Position numbers and translations under genes: made by a program
Assembly: GCA_000696115.1 (NCBI GenBank)
Contig: JJOH01000002.1
Location: 155,230 to 219,229 of the forward strand
Origin: Streptomyces olindensis
Lineage (GTDB): Bacteria > Actinomycetota > Actinomycetes > Streptomycetales > Streptomycetaceae
Direction: 5' to 3'
Length of the DNA: 64,000 bases
Shown here: piece after piece, positions 52,199 to 61,706 of the stretch
Position numbering within the stretch: position 1 is the stretch's first letter
Layout of the letters: every line of letters begins with the position of its first letter
The notes under the pieces: model-generated
What the model was told of the DNA's origin: nothing
Seen by the model: the letters and a program-made list of their open reading frames with translations, nothing else
The model's database searches: none

Positions 52199-52225
52199 AG
52201 GGCCACGGCTCGAGGCCGTGGCCCT
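52199..52225 (-). terminator. terminator after the hemolysin III gene
   Basis: A perfect 11-bp stem (52199-52209 and 52215-52225) with a 5-base loop lies just past the hemolysin III stop; it is preceded on the plus strand by AAAA, giving a short U-run for the minus transcript. Confidence 0.85.
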
Positions 52226-52245
52226 GAAGGCCGGAGCGGGGGAGA

Positions 52246-52959
52246 TCAGGCGTGCTGGTAAGCCACCAGTGAGATCCCGACGTAGTGCGCGATGAAGGCC
52301 GCCAGTGTGAAGGAGTGGAAGACCTCGTGGAAGCCGAACCAGCGCGGTGACGGGTTGGGCCGCTTGATGCCGTAGACGACGCCGCCCGCGCTGTAGAGCA
52401 CGCCGCCGACGATGACCAGGACGAGGACCGCGATCCCGCCGGTCCGCATGAAGTCCGGCAGGTAGAAGACGGCCGCCCAGCCCATCGCGATGTAGCACGG
52501 CGTGTAGAGCCAGCGCGGGGCGCCGACCCAGAAGACGCGGAAGACGATCCCGGCGGCGGCCGCCGCCCAGATGCCCCACAGCAGCCACCGGCCCTTGGCG
52601 CCGGGCAGGAGCAGCATCGTCAGCGGCGTGTACGTGCCGGCGATGATCAGGAAGATGTTGGAGTGGTCCAGTCGGCGCAGGATGCCGTCCATACGGGGGC
52701 TCCAGTTGCCCCGGTGGTAGAGCGCGCTCACGCCGAACAGCAGACAGGCGGTCAGGGCGAAGATGCCGCAGGCGATGCGCCCTCTGGTCGAGTCGGCGAG
52801 GGCGGTGAGCACCAGACCCGCGACGAGGACGGCCGGAAACATGCCGAGGTGCAGCCAGCCGCGCAGCTTGGGCTTCACCGGGTGCGGCAAGGAGAGCGCC
52901 TGCGGACCGCGGCCGTCGGCCGGCGTGTCCGTGGGCGCGTCGGGGGCGAACGCAGTCAT
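52246..52959 (-). CDS. hemolysin III (PAQR/TrhA family) membrane protein
   Basis: A 237-residue seven-helix protein. The family pattern is complete: ALYHRGNWSPRM, LDHSNIFLIIAGTYTPL, and near the end FGFHEVFHSFTLAAFIAHY, whose histidines form a metal site. Bacterial members are linked to membrane-energy and unsaturated-fatty-acid homeostasis; hemolysis is a historical label. The N-terminus is an unrelated Pro/Asp-rich cytoplasmic stretch. TACCAT six bases before the ATG suggests a leaderless transcript. A terminator follows. Confidence 0.9.
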   Translation of the reverse strand: MTAFAPDAPTDTPADGRGPQALSLPHPVKPKLRGWLHLGMFPAVLVAGLVLTALADSTRGRIACGIFALTACLLFGVSALYHRGNWSPRMDGILRRLDHSNIFLIIAGTYTPLTMLLLPGAKGRWLLWGIWAAAAAGIVFRVFWVGAPRWLYTPCYIAMGWAAVFYLPDFMRTGGIAVLVLVIVGGVLYSAGGVVYGIKRPNPSPRWFGFHEVFHSFTLAAFIAHYVGISLVAYQHA

Positions 52960-53286
52960 GACGGAATGGTAGCTACGGAACCGTAAGTGACGTATCAGTC
53001 CGCCGGATTGGCCGACGAAGAGTGGCCATCCTCTCACCGTGACCGAACGATGGTTACGCAAACGGACGGTCTGGTGAACGCAACGTGCACGTAAAGCGGC
53101 GCGAGAAACCGTGGCGATCCTCACGTCGCTCACCTGTGCGCTCCTCTGGACAGATGGGCGCAGTCGTCGGATGATCAAATGAGTGCGGTCGGCACCGGAT
53201 GAGCGCCAAGATCCACCCCGAAGCATCCGGGTCGCAGCCCCCACGGGGCCTCCACATCACAAAAAATCCCTCATTTAGGAGCAATC
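52960..53286. other. divergent promoter region of 327 bases without genes
   Basis: It holds the dyad TACGG-AA-CCGTA at 52974-52985, next to the hemolysin III start, and a possible PEP carboxykinase promoter (TGGACA at 53147-53152, 17 bases, GATGAT at 53170-53175). No coding region is supported. Confidence 0.5.
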
Positions 53287-55116
53287 GTGGCGCGCGACAT
53301 CGCGGCTCCCACCGTCCCCACCACTCATCAGGGGCTGATCTCGTGGGTCAACGAGATCGCAGAACTGACGCAGCCGGACAACGTGGTCTGGTGTGACGGA
53401 TCCGAGGCCGAGTACGAGCGACTGTGCGAGGAGCTCGTCCAGAAGGGCACCTTCCGGAAACTCGACCCGATCAAGCGCCCCCACTCCTACTACGCGGCCT
53501 CCGACCCCACCGACGTCGCCCGCGTGGAGGACCGGACGTTCATCTGCTCCGAGAAGGAGGAGGACGCGGGCCCCACGAACCACTGGAAGGCCCCCGCCGA
53601 GATGCGGGAGATCTTCCAGGGCTCCGGCGGTCAGGGCGGTCTGTTCCGCGGCTCGATGCGCGGCCGGACCATGTACGTCGTGCCCTTCTGCATGGGCCCG
53701 CTCGGCTCGCCGCTGTCCGCGCTCGGCGTGGAGATCACCGACTCGGCCTACGTCGCCGTCTCCATGCGCACCATGACCCGCATGGGTCAGGCCGTCCTCG
53801 ACGAGCTCGGCTCCGACGGCTTCTTCGTCAAGGCCGTGCACACCCTGGGCGCCCCGCTGGAGCCCGGCCAGGAGGATGTCCCCTGGCCCTGCAACCAGAC
53901 CAAGTACATCTCGCACTTCCCCGAGGACCGCGAGATCTGGTCCTACGGCTCCGGCTACGGCGGCAACGCCCTGCTCGGCAAGAAGTGCTACGCCCTGCGC
54001 ATCGCCTCCGTCATGGCCCGAGACGAGGGCTGGCTGGCCGAGCACATGCTCGTCCTCAAGCTGACCCCGCCGCGCGGCGAGGCCAAGTACGTCGCCGCGG
54101 CCTTCCCGAGCGCCTGCGGCAAGACCAACCTCGCCATGCTGGAGCCGACCATCCCCGGCTGGACGGTCGAGACCATCGGCGACGACATCGCCTGGATGCG
54201 CTTCGGCGAGGACGGCCGCCTGTACGCCATCAACCCCGAGGCCGGCTTCTTCGGCGTCGCGCCCGGCACCGGCGAGCACACCAACGCCAACGCCATGAAG
54301 ACGCTCTGGGGCAACTCCGTCTTCACCAACGTCGCCCTCACCGACGACAACGACGTGTGGTGGGAGGGCATGACCGAGGAGCCTCCGGCCCACCTCACGG
54401 ACTGGAAGGGCAACTCCTGGACGCCCGAGTCCGAAACGCCCGCCGCGCACCCCAACGCCCGCTTCACCGTCCCGGCCTCGCAGTGCCCGATCATCGCGCC
54501 GGAGTGGGAGGACCCCAAGGGCGTGCCGATCTCCGCGATCCTCTTCGGCGGCCGCCGCGCCACCGCCGTCCCCCTGGTCACGGAGTCCTTCGACTGGAAC
54601 CACGGCGTCTTCCTCGGCGCCAACGTGGCCTCCGAGAAGACCGCCGCCGCCGAGGGCAAGGTCGGCGAACTGCGCCGCGACCCCTTCGCGATGCTGCCGT
54701 TCTGCGGCTACAACATGGGCGACTACATGGCCCACTGGATCGACGTGGCCAAGGACAAGGACCAGTCCAAGCTGCCGAAGATCTACTACGTCAACTGGTT
54801 CCGCAAGGACGACGACGGCAAGTTCGTCTGGCCCGGCTTCGGTGAGAACTCCCGCGTCCTGAAGTGGATCGTGGAGCGCCTGGAGGGCAAGGCGGAGGGC
54901 GTCGAGACCCCGATCGGCATCCTGCCGACGAAGGACGCCCTCGACACGAACGGCCTGGAACTGGCCGACTCCGACCTGGAGTTCCTCCTCACGGTCGACA
55001 AGGAGGTCTGGCGCGAGGAGGCCGCCCTGGTCCCCGAGCACCTCAACACCTTCGGCGACCACACGCCGAAGGAGCTGTGGGACCAGTACCGCGCCCTGGT
55101 GGAGCGCCTGGGCTGA
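53287..55116 (+). CDS. pckG: phosphoenolpyruvate carboxykinase (GTP)
   Basis: A 609-residue cytosolic enzyme that interconverts oxaloacetate and PEP with GTP/GDP, the first step of gluconeogenesis. The P-loop is [11 protein letters not shown] with the reactive C277 and K279, kinase motif 2 is [10 protein letters not shown], and substrate and metal residues appear in [20 protein letters not shown]. The length (about 610) and the reactive Cys mark the GTP class rather than the ATP class. AGGAG five to six bases before GTG 53287 fixes the start. A very strong terminator follows. Confidence 0.96.
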   Translation: MARDIAAPTVPTTHQGLISWVNEIAELTQPDNVVWCDGSEAEYERLCEELVQKGTFRKLDPIKRPHSYYAASDPTDVARVEDRTFICSEKEEDAGPTNHWKAPAEMREIFQGSGGQGGLFRGSMRGRTMYVVPFCMGPLGSPLSALGVEITDSAYVAVSMRTMTRMGQAVLDELGSDGFFVKAVHTLGAPLEPGQEDVPWPCNQTKYISHFPEDREIWSYGSGYGGNALLGKKCYALRIASVMARDEGWLAEHMLVLKLTPPRGEAKYVAAAFPSACGKTNLAMLEPTIPGWTVETIGDDIAWMRFGEDGRLYAINPEAGFFGVAPGTGEHTNANAMKTLWGNSVFTNVALTDDNDVWWEGMTEEPPAHLTDWKGNSWTPESETPAAHPNARFTVPASQCPIIAPEWEDPKGVPISAILFGGRRATAVPLVTESFDWNHGVFLGANVASEKTAAAEGKVGELRRDPFAMLPFCGYNMGDYMAHWIDVAKDKDQSKLPKIYYVNWFRKDDDGKFVWPGFGENSRVLKWIVERLEGKAEGVETPIGILPTKDALDTNGLELADSDLEFLLTVDKEVWREEAALVPEHLNTFGDHTPKELWDQYRALVERLG

Positions 55117-55206
55117 GCCCCACCCCCGAACTCCGCGGCCGGCCGGAACCGACAGTGCCCTGACCAGCAACATCGTCACGGCCGGCCGCGGTGGACGCAC
55201 CACCGC

Positions 55207-55244
55207 AGGCAGGGGCCCGCACAACGGCGTGCGGGCCCCTGCCT
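55207..55244 (+). terminator. strong terminator after PEP carboxykinase
   Basis: A perfect 16-bp stem (55207-55222 and 55229-55244) with a 6-base loop. Confidence 0.9.
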
Positions 55245-55357
55245 CCGTCGTTCCCGCGCGCCCCCTTGCTCACAGGATCTTCACGCCTGTTTCATGCTGC
55301 CTACAGGCGTCTCACCGGTCCCGGTGAGGCCCTCAAGACAGCCTGTGGGGGGCACAG

Positions 55358-57091
55358 TTGCATACTGCACACCGTTCCAGACGTCTCGCGGCCACGCTGT
55401 CCGCCGCGCTGCTGGCGGGAACCGGACTGACCGTCGCCGCCGCGCCCGCGGCGCACGCGGCGGCCTCCGACGCCGTGGTGAAGCTGCCCATGACGACGTA
55501 CTCGGCGCTCGCGGTCGACTCGGTCCACGAGCGGGTCTTCGTCGCGGACGCCATGACGGGCGACTCGTACTACAAGGGCACCATCGCCGTCTACAGCTTC
55601 GGCGGCGAGCGCATCTCCACGATCACCACCCCGAGCCATATCTCCGGCCTGGCGCTCAGCGCCGACGGCTCCACCCTGTACGCCGGCGAGCGCAGCCGGA
55701 TCGTGGGCTACGACACCACCACGCTCACGCAGACCAGCGCCGTCAGCGCCAACCTCGACCAGTGCGGACGCGAACTCGCCTTCTCCGGTGGCGAGGTGTA
55801 CTTCACCACGCCCTACGCGTCCTACTCCTCCCAGTGCGCCACGACCGCGCACACGAATCTGGACGCCCTCGTGGGCGGCGCCCACACCCGGACCGGCTGG
55901 AACGACTACGGCCGGCTCCAGCTGGAGGCCGGCCCCGGCGACCGGATGCTGATGGGCCAGCCGACCGCCCCGCAGGCGGCCAACCCCTTCGTCACGGTGT
56001 TCGACACCAGCGGCGACACCCCGGTGCGCAACGCCGCCCGCCGGTTCGCCGACGCCGACGGCAAGGGCGCGCTGAACCTGAAGGACATGGCGTTCTCCGC
56101 GGACGGCAGCAAGGTCGCCCTCGCGGACGCCGCCCACGGCACGCGGCTGCTCAACACCAGCGACCTGTCGGACGCGGCGACCGGCTACCCGGCGCTCCCG
56201 CAGGGCGCCACCGCCTCCGCCGTGGCGTTCAGCGGCGACGGCAGGTACCTGGCGCGCGGCGCGTCCGCCACCGGCTCCACCCCGGACCTGCTGCTCCAGC
56301 CCGCCGACCCGGCCGACTCCTCCGCCCCGCTGGAGTTCGTCTTCGAGGGCAGCCTCGACGGCGACCGGGTCGTCCCGCGCGGCATGGAGTGGTCCGCGGA
56401 CGGCTCCCGGCTGTTCGCGGTCACCACCAACGCCGCCGGCAGCCAGTACTGGCTGCACATCATCCAGCCGCCGGCCGTCCAGTACGACACCCGCTTCACC
56501 GGCGGCCTGACCCACAGCCCCGGCACGGCCGTCGCCGGGGAGCCGCTGGCCGTGCGCGGCAAGCTGGAGCTGGACGGCCCCGCGCCCGCCGAGCCCGTCA
56601 AGGTCACCGCGACCCGCACCGACGCGAGCGGCACCCACCAGCTGGGCACCGCCACCGTGAAGGAGGACGGCACCTTCACCGTCCTCGACGAACCCGACCG
56701 GACCGGCGAGGCCACCTACACGGTGTCCTACCTCGGCGACCTCACCCACCGCCCGGCCACGGACGTCACGCACACCGTGACGGTCGCCAAGGCGCCCACC
56801 TCGATCGCGCTCACCGCCCCCGAGGAGGCGAGCATGTCCGGCGGCATCGAGATCACCGGCACCTTCACCGCGCAGGGCAAGGCGCTCGCGGAACGGCCCG
56901 TGCTCAAGGTCGTGCGCGAGGACCGGCTCGGCACCGGCACCCTGTCGTCGGTGACCGTCGCCGCCGACGGCACGTTCACCATCAACGACGTGCCGCGCAC
57001 CCGCCGCGAGGTGACCTACACGGTCAGCTGGCCGGGTGACGACCTGCACGCCGGGGCGACGGCGTCGGCCGAGGTGTACGTCAGGCGCTGA
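55358..57091 (+). CDS. secreted beta-propeller protein with Ig-like tail domains
   Basis: A 577-residue secreted protein. The signal peptide (RRLAATLSAALLAGTGLTV) ends at AHAAA. Residues about 40-370 form a YncE/WD-like propeller with repeated sheets (VAVYSFGGERISTI-type and SADGS motifs at ALSADGSTLYAGE, AFSADGSKVALAD, EWSADGSRLFAVT). Two bacterial Ig-like domains follow (GEPLAVRGKLELDG and SGGIEITGTFTAQGK). A ligand-binding or envelope role is likely; no catalytic motif is seen. GGGGGG five bases before TTG 55358 fixes the start. The 3' end overlaps a convergent gene by 11 bases. Confidence 0.82.
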   Translation: MHTAHRSRRLAATLSAALLAGTGLTVAAAPAAHAAASDAVVKLPMTTYSALAVDSVHERVFVADAMTGDSYYKGTIAVYSFGGERISTITTPSHISGLALSADGSTLYAGERSRIVGYDTTTLTQTSAVSANLDQCGRELAFSGGEVYFTTPYASYSSQCATTAHTNLDALVGGAHTRTGWNDYGRLQLEAGPGDRMLMGQPTAPQAANPFVTVFDTSGDTPVRNAARRFADADGKGALNLKDMAFSADGSKVALADAAHGTRLLNTSDLSDAATGYPALPQGATASAVAFSGDGRYLARGASATGSTPDLLLQPADPADSSAPLEFVFEGSLDGDRVVPRGMEWSADGSRLFAVTTNAAGSQYWLHIIQPPAVQYDTRFTGGLTHSPGTAVAGEPLAVRGKLELDGPAPAEPVKVTATRTDASGTHQLGTATVKEDGTFTVLDEPDRTGEATYTVSYLGDLTHRPATDVTHTVTVAKAPTSIALTAPEEASMSGGIEITGTFTAQGKALAERPVLKVVREDRLGTGTLSSVTVAADGTFTINDVPRTRREVTYTVSWPGDDLHAGATASAEVYVRR

Positions 57092-57707
57092 GCCCGCCGC
57101 CCGCCGGCCCGCCCCTGTCCTCCAGGTAGCGGGTGACGGACTCCTGGCGGCGGGCCTCGGTCTCCCGCAGGCCCGCCGCCAGCCGCTCGGCCTCCTCCCG
57201 CAGCAGGCCGAGCTGCCGCTCCAGATGCCGCTCGGGCGCCTCCGCCCCGGGCGACAGCCGCGCCCACCACCGGGTCCGCACGAAGGCGTCGACGGCCTCC
57301 GGCAGATCCCGGCGCACGGTCCGGGACAGGGTGTGCACGCCCTCCGGGTCGTGCGCCAGCAGCTCCGTGGTCCACCCCGGGTCGAGCAACGCCGTGAGCA
57401 GGTCGGTGAGTTCGCCCAGCCGGGCCGCGACGGCGGGCGGCAGGTCGACGCCGGCCAGGTAGGCGCGGAGCGTGCCGAGGTCCGCGCGCACCTCGTCGAG
57501 CTGGGCCGACGGATCCGGGAAGGCCGGCGGGTCCGGCCGCTCCGGCGGGGCGATCAGCGCGCCCGCCCCGTACAGACCGGCCACCACGACGGGCCAGTAC
57601 GGCCCCGCCACGCCCGCGAACGTCAGGGCGAGGCCCACGACCCCGCAGGCGCTGCCCGTGATGTTCTTGCGGGACTCCAGGTAGCGGACGAACCTACTGG
57701 TAGCCAC
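57081..57707 (-). CDS. membrane protein with coiled coil, end of the TelA/VWA operon
   Basis: A 208-residue protein. Two close hydrophobic segments near the N-terminus (ITGSACGVVGLALTFAGVAG and WPVVVAGLYGAGALI) should form a hairpin. The rest is helical and charged, ending in a long probable coiled coil (LERQLGLLREEAERLAAGLR, then ETEARRQESVTRYL). GTG 57707 has GAGGAG upstream and overlaps the VWA gene end by 14 bases, so it belongs to the operon. I do not recognise a named family. A membrane-tethered partner of TelA is a reasonable guess. Confidence 0.75.
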   Translation of the reverse strand: MATSRFVRYLESRKNITGSACGVVGLALTFAGVAGPYWPVVVAGLYGAGALIAPPERPDPPAFPDPSAQLDEVRADLGTLRAYLAGVDLPPAVAARLGELTDLLTALLDPGWTTELLAHDPEGVHTLSRTVRRDLPEAVDAFVRTRWWARLSPGAEAPERHLERQLGLLREEAERLAAGLRETEARRQESVTRYLEDRGGPAGGGLSA

Positions 57708-59250
57708 GGATCTCCTCGAAGGCGCCGTCGAGCGAACCCTGCCGGGCGTCGAAGAGCCGGCCGCCGGTCAGCTCGGCGATGTGCTCCAGCTCGGCCCGGT
57801 CGGAGTCGCCGAACAGGATGGGGAACACGGGGATCTCGGCCCGCTCGCGCGGCAGCCGCTCGTAGAAGTCCTCGAACTGCCCGGCCTCGGCGCCGGTGGT
57901 GTTCTCGCCGTCCGTCATCAGCACGATCGAGGTGAACGTGTCCCGGTCGGTGCCGAGATGGTCGTAGGCCTTCTCCAGGGAGGTGTAGATCGCGGTCTCG
58001 CCCTCGGCGGTGAGCCGGGCGGTGTCGGCGCGGATCGCGTCGAGGCCCTGCCGCGGCCGGGCCGGGTCGACGACGTGCGTCCGTACGCTCTTCACCCGCG
58101 AGCCGAACGGCATCAGCGTCACCTCCTCCCGGTCGCGGAAGTCCCCGGTGAGCCCGGTGAGCGCGGACTTCAGCCCGTCCAGCCGGTCCCCCTCCATCGA
58201 GCCGGAGGTGTCGAGGACGTACACCGTGCGGGACGGGCGGCGCAGCTTGTTCTCGTACGCGTCGAGCAGCCCGTCGGCGACGGAACGGCTGCCCGGGAAG
58301 GGAAGTTCGCGCCGACGCCCGGTGTCGAGGCCGGGTGCGGGCGGCACGGACGCGACGACGGGACGGCGGTGGGTGCGGCGGGTGATGTCCCGCTGCGCCT
58401 CCGGCGAGCGCAGCGCCTCGGTGAGCCGGCGGACGTCCTCGCGGGTCGCCGCCGAGGAGGAGGCGAGGGTGGAGAGCGGGTAGTCGGCGGTGACGACGCC
58501 GTCGCGGGGGCGGATCACGGTGAGCCCGGGGATGCCCTTGAGCACGGACTCGTAGTTCAGCAACGCGTCGACGTTCCCGCGACGCCGGTAGGCCGACGCG
58601 AGCCAGCCCGACGAGCCCGAGGTCAGCTTCTGCCCCCGGAAGAACTCCTCCAGCCGGGGCGTGGCCTTCGTGACGTCGTCGTCGCTCAGGGCGGACTGGG
58701 CGCCGGAGAGGGCGGAGGCGACCGAGACCAGCGCGGCGAAACCGGAGTTCGAGCGGGCCGGGTCGGTCATGCCGTACGTCAGCCTGCCGTCCCGGACCGC
58801 CTTCTCGACCTGGGACCAGGTGACGTCCGCAGGCTTCCAGCCCAGCGCCCGCACGGTGGCCGTCCGCACGCCGACGGCGACCGGGCTCGTCATCACGGGC
58901 GTCTCCGACACGACCTTCCGCGCCGCGTCCGGACGCAGCCGCAGGTAGTCGTTGGACGACAGCCACACGGCGTCGTAGGCCCCGTCCGCCCTGCCCTTCG
59001 CCAGGAGGTCGACGGCGTCGAGGGTGCCCATGTAGACGGGCCGCACCGTGATGCCGGTGTCCTTCCCGATCCGTTCCAGGACCGGGGTCATGTCGCTCAG
59101 CTCGCTGGAGGCGAGGACGCGCAGGGTGCCCGGTTCGGCCGGCCCGGGGACGCCGGGGGTGCGGGGCGCCGCCGGCTCCTCCCGGGCGGTGCAGGCCGCC
59201 GTCAGCACCGTCACCGCGGCGAGGGCGACGGCGAGGCCGCGTCGTCTCAT
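57694..59250 (-). CDS. lipoprotein with solute-binding and VWA domains
   Basis: A 518-residue lipoprotein. The lipobox is LTAAC with C20. Residues 40-300 resemble a periplasmic solute-binding protein (TLRVLASSELSDMTPVLERI, YMGTLDAVDLLAKGRADG). Residues about 340-515 are a von Willebrand A domain with an intact MIDAS: D347-T-S349-G-S351 and D447 in LMTDGEN. This solute-binding plus VWA fusion occurs next to TelA-like genes in actinobacteria, as I recall. Its ATG overlaps the TelA stop by four bases. It may bind metal or a ligand and signal to the membrane machinery. Confidence 0.85.
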   Translation of the reverse strand: MRRRGLAVALAAVTVLTAACTAREEPAAPRTPGVPGPAEPGTLRVLASSELSDMTPVLERIGKDTGITVRPVYMGTLDAVDLLAKGRADGAYDAVWLSSNDYLRLRPDAARKVVSETPVMTSPVAVGVRTATVRALGWKPADVTWSQVEKAVRDGRLTYGMTDPARSNSGFAALVSVASALSGAQSALSDDDVTKATPRLEEFFRGQKLTSGSSGWLASAYRRRGNVDALLNYESVLKGIPGLTVIRPRDGVVTADYPLSTLASSSAATREDVRRLTEALRSPEAQRDITRRTHRRPVVASVPPAPGLDTGRRRELPFPGSRSVADGLLDAYENKLRRPSRTVYVLDTSGSMEGDRLDGLKSALTGLTGDFRDREEVTLMPFGSRVKSVRTHVVDPARPRQGLDAIRADTARLTAEGETAIYTSLEKAYDHLGTDRDTFTSIVLMTDGENTTGAEAGQFEDFYERLPRERAEIPVFPILFGDSDRAELEHIAELTGGRLFDARQGSLDGAFEEIRGYQ

Positions 59251-60422
59251 GCCCGGCCCCCTTCCAGCGCGCCCTGCGCCCGGCTCCGCTCCAGATACGT
59301 GCTCGCCTGCTGCAGTTCGGAGGTGAGGGACTCGACGGTCGCCGCCATCGCCTCGGTCGCCTGGACCTTGTAGGTGTCGATCGCGTCGAGCGTGCGGTAG
59401 ATCTGCTGGAACGCCGACCGCAGGGTCTCCGCCCCGACCGCCGGGTCGGCGGCGATGCGCTGGATCTCCCCGCTCTGCGTGGCGAGCATCTCCGCGTTGC
59501 CCCGGATCAGGTCCTCGGTGGTGCCGCGCAACGCGTTGACCTGGTCGACGACCTTCTTCTGGTTCTCCAGCGCGGACGCCAGCATCACCGAGATGCGCAG
59601 GGCCGACACGGTCGTGGTGGCCGCCCGGTCGACGCCCTTGATCAGCTCGTCGTTGTTGCGGCGTACGACGTCCATGGCGAGGTACCCCTGCGCGCACACC
59701 GCGAGCTGCGTCAGCAGGTCCTGGTGCTTCTGCCGGACCGGGAAGAGCACGTCGGCGCGGAGGGTGTCGGCCTGCGCCGGGTCGGCCGCCTCGACGCCGG
59801 CGATGTGCTCCTCGACGGCCGTGTCCAGGGCCTGGGTGAGGACCACGTACTCCTGGAGCTTGCCCATGGTCTCCCACAGCCGGACCCGCTCGGTCTGCAA
59901 CGCGGCGTTGTCGCGGCGCAGTTCGTCCTGGCCGCCGCGGAGCGAACCGACGATTCTGTTGAGGGTGCCCTGGGCGGAGGCGTACTTGGCGACGTGGTCG
60001 CGCAGCTTGTTGCCGCCGGGCAGCCGGGAGAGGAACTTGCGGCCCTTGCCCGCCGGCAGGTCGCGCGGGTCCAGGTCCTCGACCACCCGCCGCAGTTCCA
60101 CGAGCGAGCCCGCGACCTGCGACTGGGCGTCGCCGCCCTTGTCCGGCAGGCTGCGCACGGTGCGTTCCAGCATGCGGTTGGACTGGGCGGCGGCGGAGCG
60201 CATCTCGCCCGCGCCGAGGGCCGTGATCTCCCCGACCTTGCCGGCGAACTCGGGCGAGCGGGCGTCGAGCGCGGCGAGCCCCTCGACGTAGGCGGCGGCC
60301 TTGCGGGCCATGTCGGTGCGGACGGTCTCGTCGACGGGGACGAGCCCGCCGGCCTTCTCCCGCGGCACGGGCGCGACGGGCTCGGGCGGGGTGAGCGTGA
60401 AGTCGGAGTCGGTGCTGGTCAC
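59247..60422 (-). CDS. TelA-type toxic anion resistance protein
   Basis: A 391-residue, almost wholly helical cytosolic protein. Family blocks are LPGGNKLRDHVAKYASAQGT, LNRIVGSLRGGQDELRRDN, LWETMGKLQEYVVLTQALD and ALRISVMLASALENQKKVVD. TelA-like proteins are linked to tellurite and other envelope or metal stress in ter systems, usually with VWA proteins. GTG 60422 is preceded by GGGGGA at eight bases. It is coupled to the VWA lipoprotein and lies 16 bases from the upstream solute-binding gene, so the four genes form one operon. Confidence 0.88.
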   Translation of the reverse strand: MTSTDSDFTLTPPEPVAPVPREKAGGLVPVDETVRTDMARKAAAYVEGLAALDARSPEFAGKVGEITALGAGEMRSAAAQSNRMLERTVRSLPDKGGDAQSQVAGSLVELRRVVEDLDPRDLPAGKGRKFLSRLPGGNKLRDHVAKYASAQGTLNRIVGSLRGGQDELRRDNAALQTERVRLWETMGKLQEYVVLTQALDTAVEEHIAGVEAADPAQADTLRADVLFPVRQKHQDLLTQLAVCAQGYLAMDVVRRNNDELIKGVDRAATTTVSALRISVMLASALENQKKVVDQVNALRGTTEDLIRGNAEMLATQSGEIQRIAADPAVGAETLRSAFQQIYRTLDAIDTYKVQATEAMAATVESLTSELQQASTYLERSRAQGALEGGRA

Positions 60423-60438
60423 GTGCGGTTTCCCCCTG

Positions 60439-61503
60439 TCATCCGCGTGCCCGGCGCGCCATCTCGTGCAGCACCTCGGAGGTGGGCACGGGCGCCTGCC
60501 GGACACCGGTCAGTTCCTGCTTGAGGTAGGTGGTGGCCGAGGCGAACCCGACGGCGGCGCCCTGTGGCCGGAACCCGTGCCGGACGGCGAGCTGCCGCAA
60601 CGCCGGGTCGCTGCCCAGGAGTTCGGCGAGCGCCTTGCCGTTCCCGGTGAGTGCCACGACCGTGTGGTCGCTGTTGACGGTGGTGTCGGGGTACAGCACG
60701 ACGAGGTCACCGGGCTGCTGCCCGCCGGCGAGCAGCGAGGCGACCTGGGACTCGTAGACCAGCACCAGCGGGTTGCCCGCGCCGCTGACGAAGTCCCGGA
60801 AGACCGCGTCCGAGCCGGTCTGCTGGGCGCCCTGGACGGTGACGAGCTTCCTCAGCAGCGGCGCCGTGCGGTCGAGGTCGGCCTCGCTCGCGACGACCCG
60901 GCCGCCATTGGCGACGTAGGAGGCGGCGGCGAGGTACAGCGCCCCGGAGTTGGAGGTCTTCGGATCGGTGCTGGAGATGAAGAGCGTGCCGCTCAACTCC
61001 CCGTGCCGGTCCGCGCCCTTGAGCTGCTGCCAGGTGCGGTCGTCCCGGGCGGCGTCGAGGTAGGCGCCCATCCTGAGGGTGCCGCGGTGCTCCGCGTCGA
61101 GCGACGCGAGTCCGTTCCCGGCGAGCACCTCGGCGGCGGCGCGATGGGCCACGACCACGAGGGGCGAGTAGAAGGGCCGGGGCAGCGTCCCGCGCACCTC
61201 GTACCGTTCGGCGAGTTCGACGGCGGGCGCCTGGCTGGACGGGAAGGCGAGGTCGTACCCCTTGAGGTCCAGGCCCTCCATGGCCCAGGACCCGGAGGTC
61301 TCCGCCTCGACGGTGTAGCCCTTGGCGGCGAGGGCCTTCACCACGTCGGGATCGGCGAAGAACTCCGCCTTCTCCGATCCGATCACCGCGCGCACGGTCT
61401 TCGTTGCCGTGCCGGTGTCCTCTCCTTGCCGGCCGGCCACGACGGCTGCCACCACGCCGCCGATCAGCACGACCGCGAGGACGATTCCTGCGATACGTCT
61501 CAC
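60439..61503 (-). CDS. membrane-anchored solute-binding protein, first gene of the TelA operon
   Basis: A 354-residue protein with an N-terminal signal anchor (IAGIVLAVVLIGGVVAAVVAG) and an extracytoplasmic type II solute-binding fold (TVRAVIGSEKAEFFADPDVV, GTLFISSTDPKTSNSG, LVYESQVASLLA). It resembles sulfate/phosphate-type binding proteins but has no ABC permease or ATPase nearby, so it is more likely a sensor or scaffold for the TelA/VWA system. I chose GTG 61503 because it puts the hydrophobic segment at the N-terminus. A dyad just upstream may control the operon. Confidence 0.8.
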   Translation of the reverse strand: MRRIAGIVLAVVLIGGVVAAVVAGRQGEDTGTATKTVRAVIGSEKAEFFADPDVVKALAAKGYTVEAETSGSWAMEGLDLKGYDLAFPSSQAPAVELAERYEVRGTLPRPFYSPLVVVAHRAAAEVLAGNGLASLDAEHRGTLRMGAYLDAARDDRTWQQLKGADRHGELSGTLFISSTDPKTSNSGALYLAAASYVANGGRVVASEADLDRTAPLLRKLVTVQGAQQTGSDAVFRDFVSGAGNPLVLVYESQVASLLAGGQQPGDLVVLYPDTTVNSDHTVVALTGNGKALAELLGSDPALRQLAVRHGFRPQGAAVGFASATTYLKQELTGVRQAPVPTSEVLHEMARRARG

Positions 61504-61517
61504 GCCGGGGAGCGTGC

Positions 61518-61540
61518 TCCTGGAATCCAACGTTCCAGGA
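61518..61540 (-). promoter_or_regulatory. dyad upstream of the TelA operon
   Basis: TCCTGGAA (61518-61525) and TTCCAGGA (61533-61540) form a perfect 8-bp inverted repeat with a 7-base spacer, 15 bases before the first gene's start. It could be an operator or a leader hairpin. Confidence 0.5.
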
Positions 61541-61706
61541 CGGTCCGGGTGAACGGGGGATGACCGGGCGATCCCGGTATGCAACAGGAATGACGGGCTC
61601 CGCACCCGGGTACCCGAGAGCCCTCACGAAGGGGATTGTGGCGCCCGGTCCGCGCGTCGCTGCGGGTGCGCGCGGACCGGGGCCGTCAGGGGGAGCCCCG
61701 CGGGGC

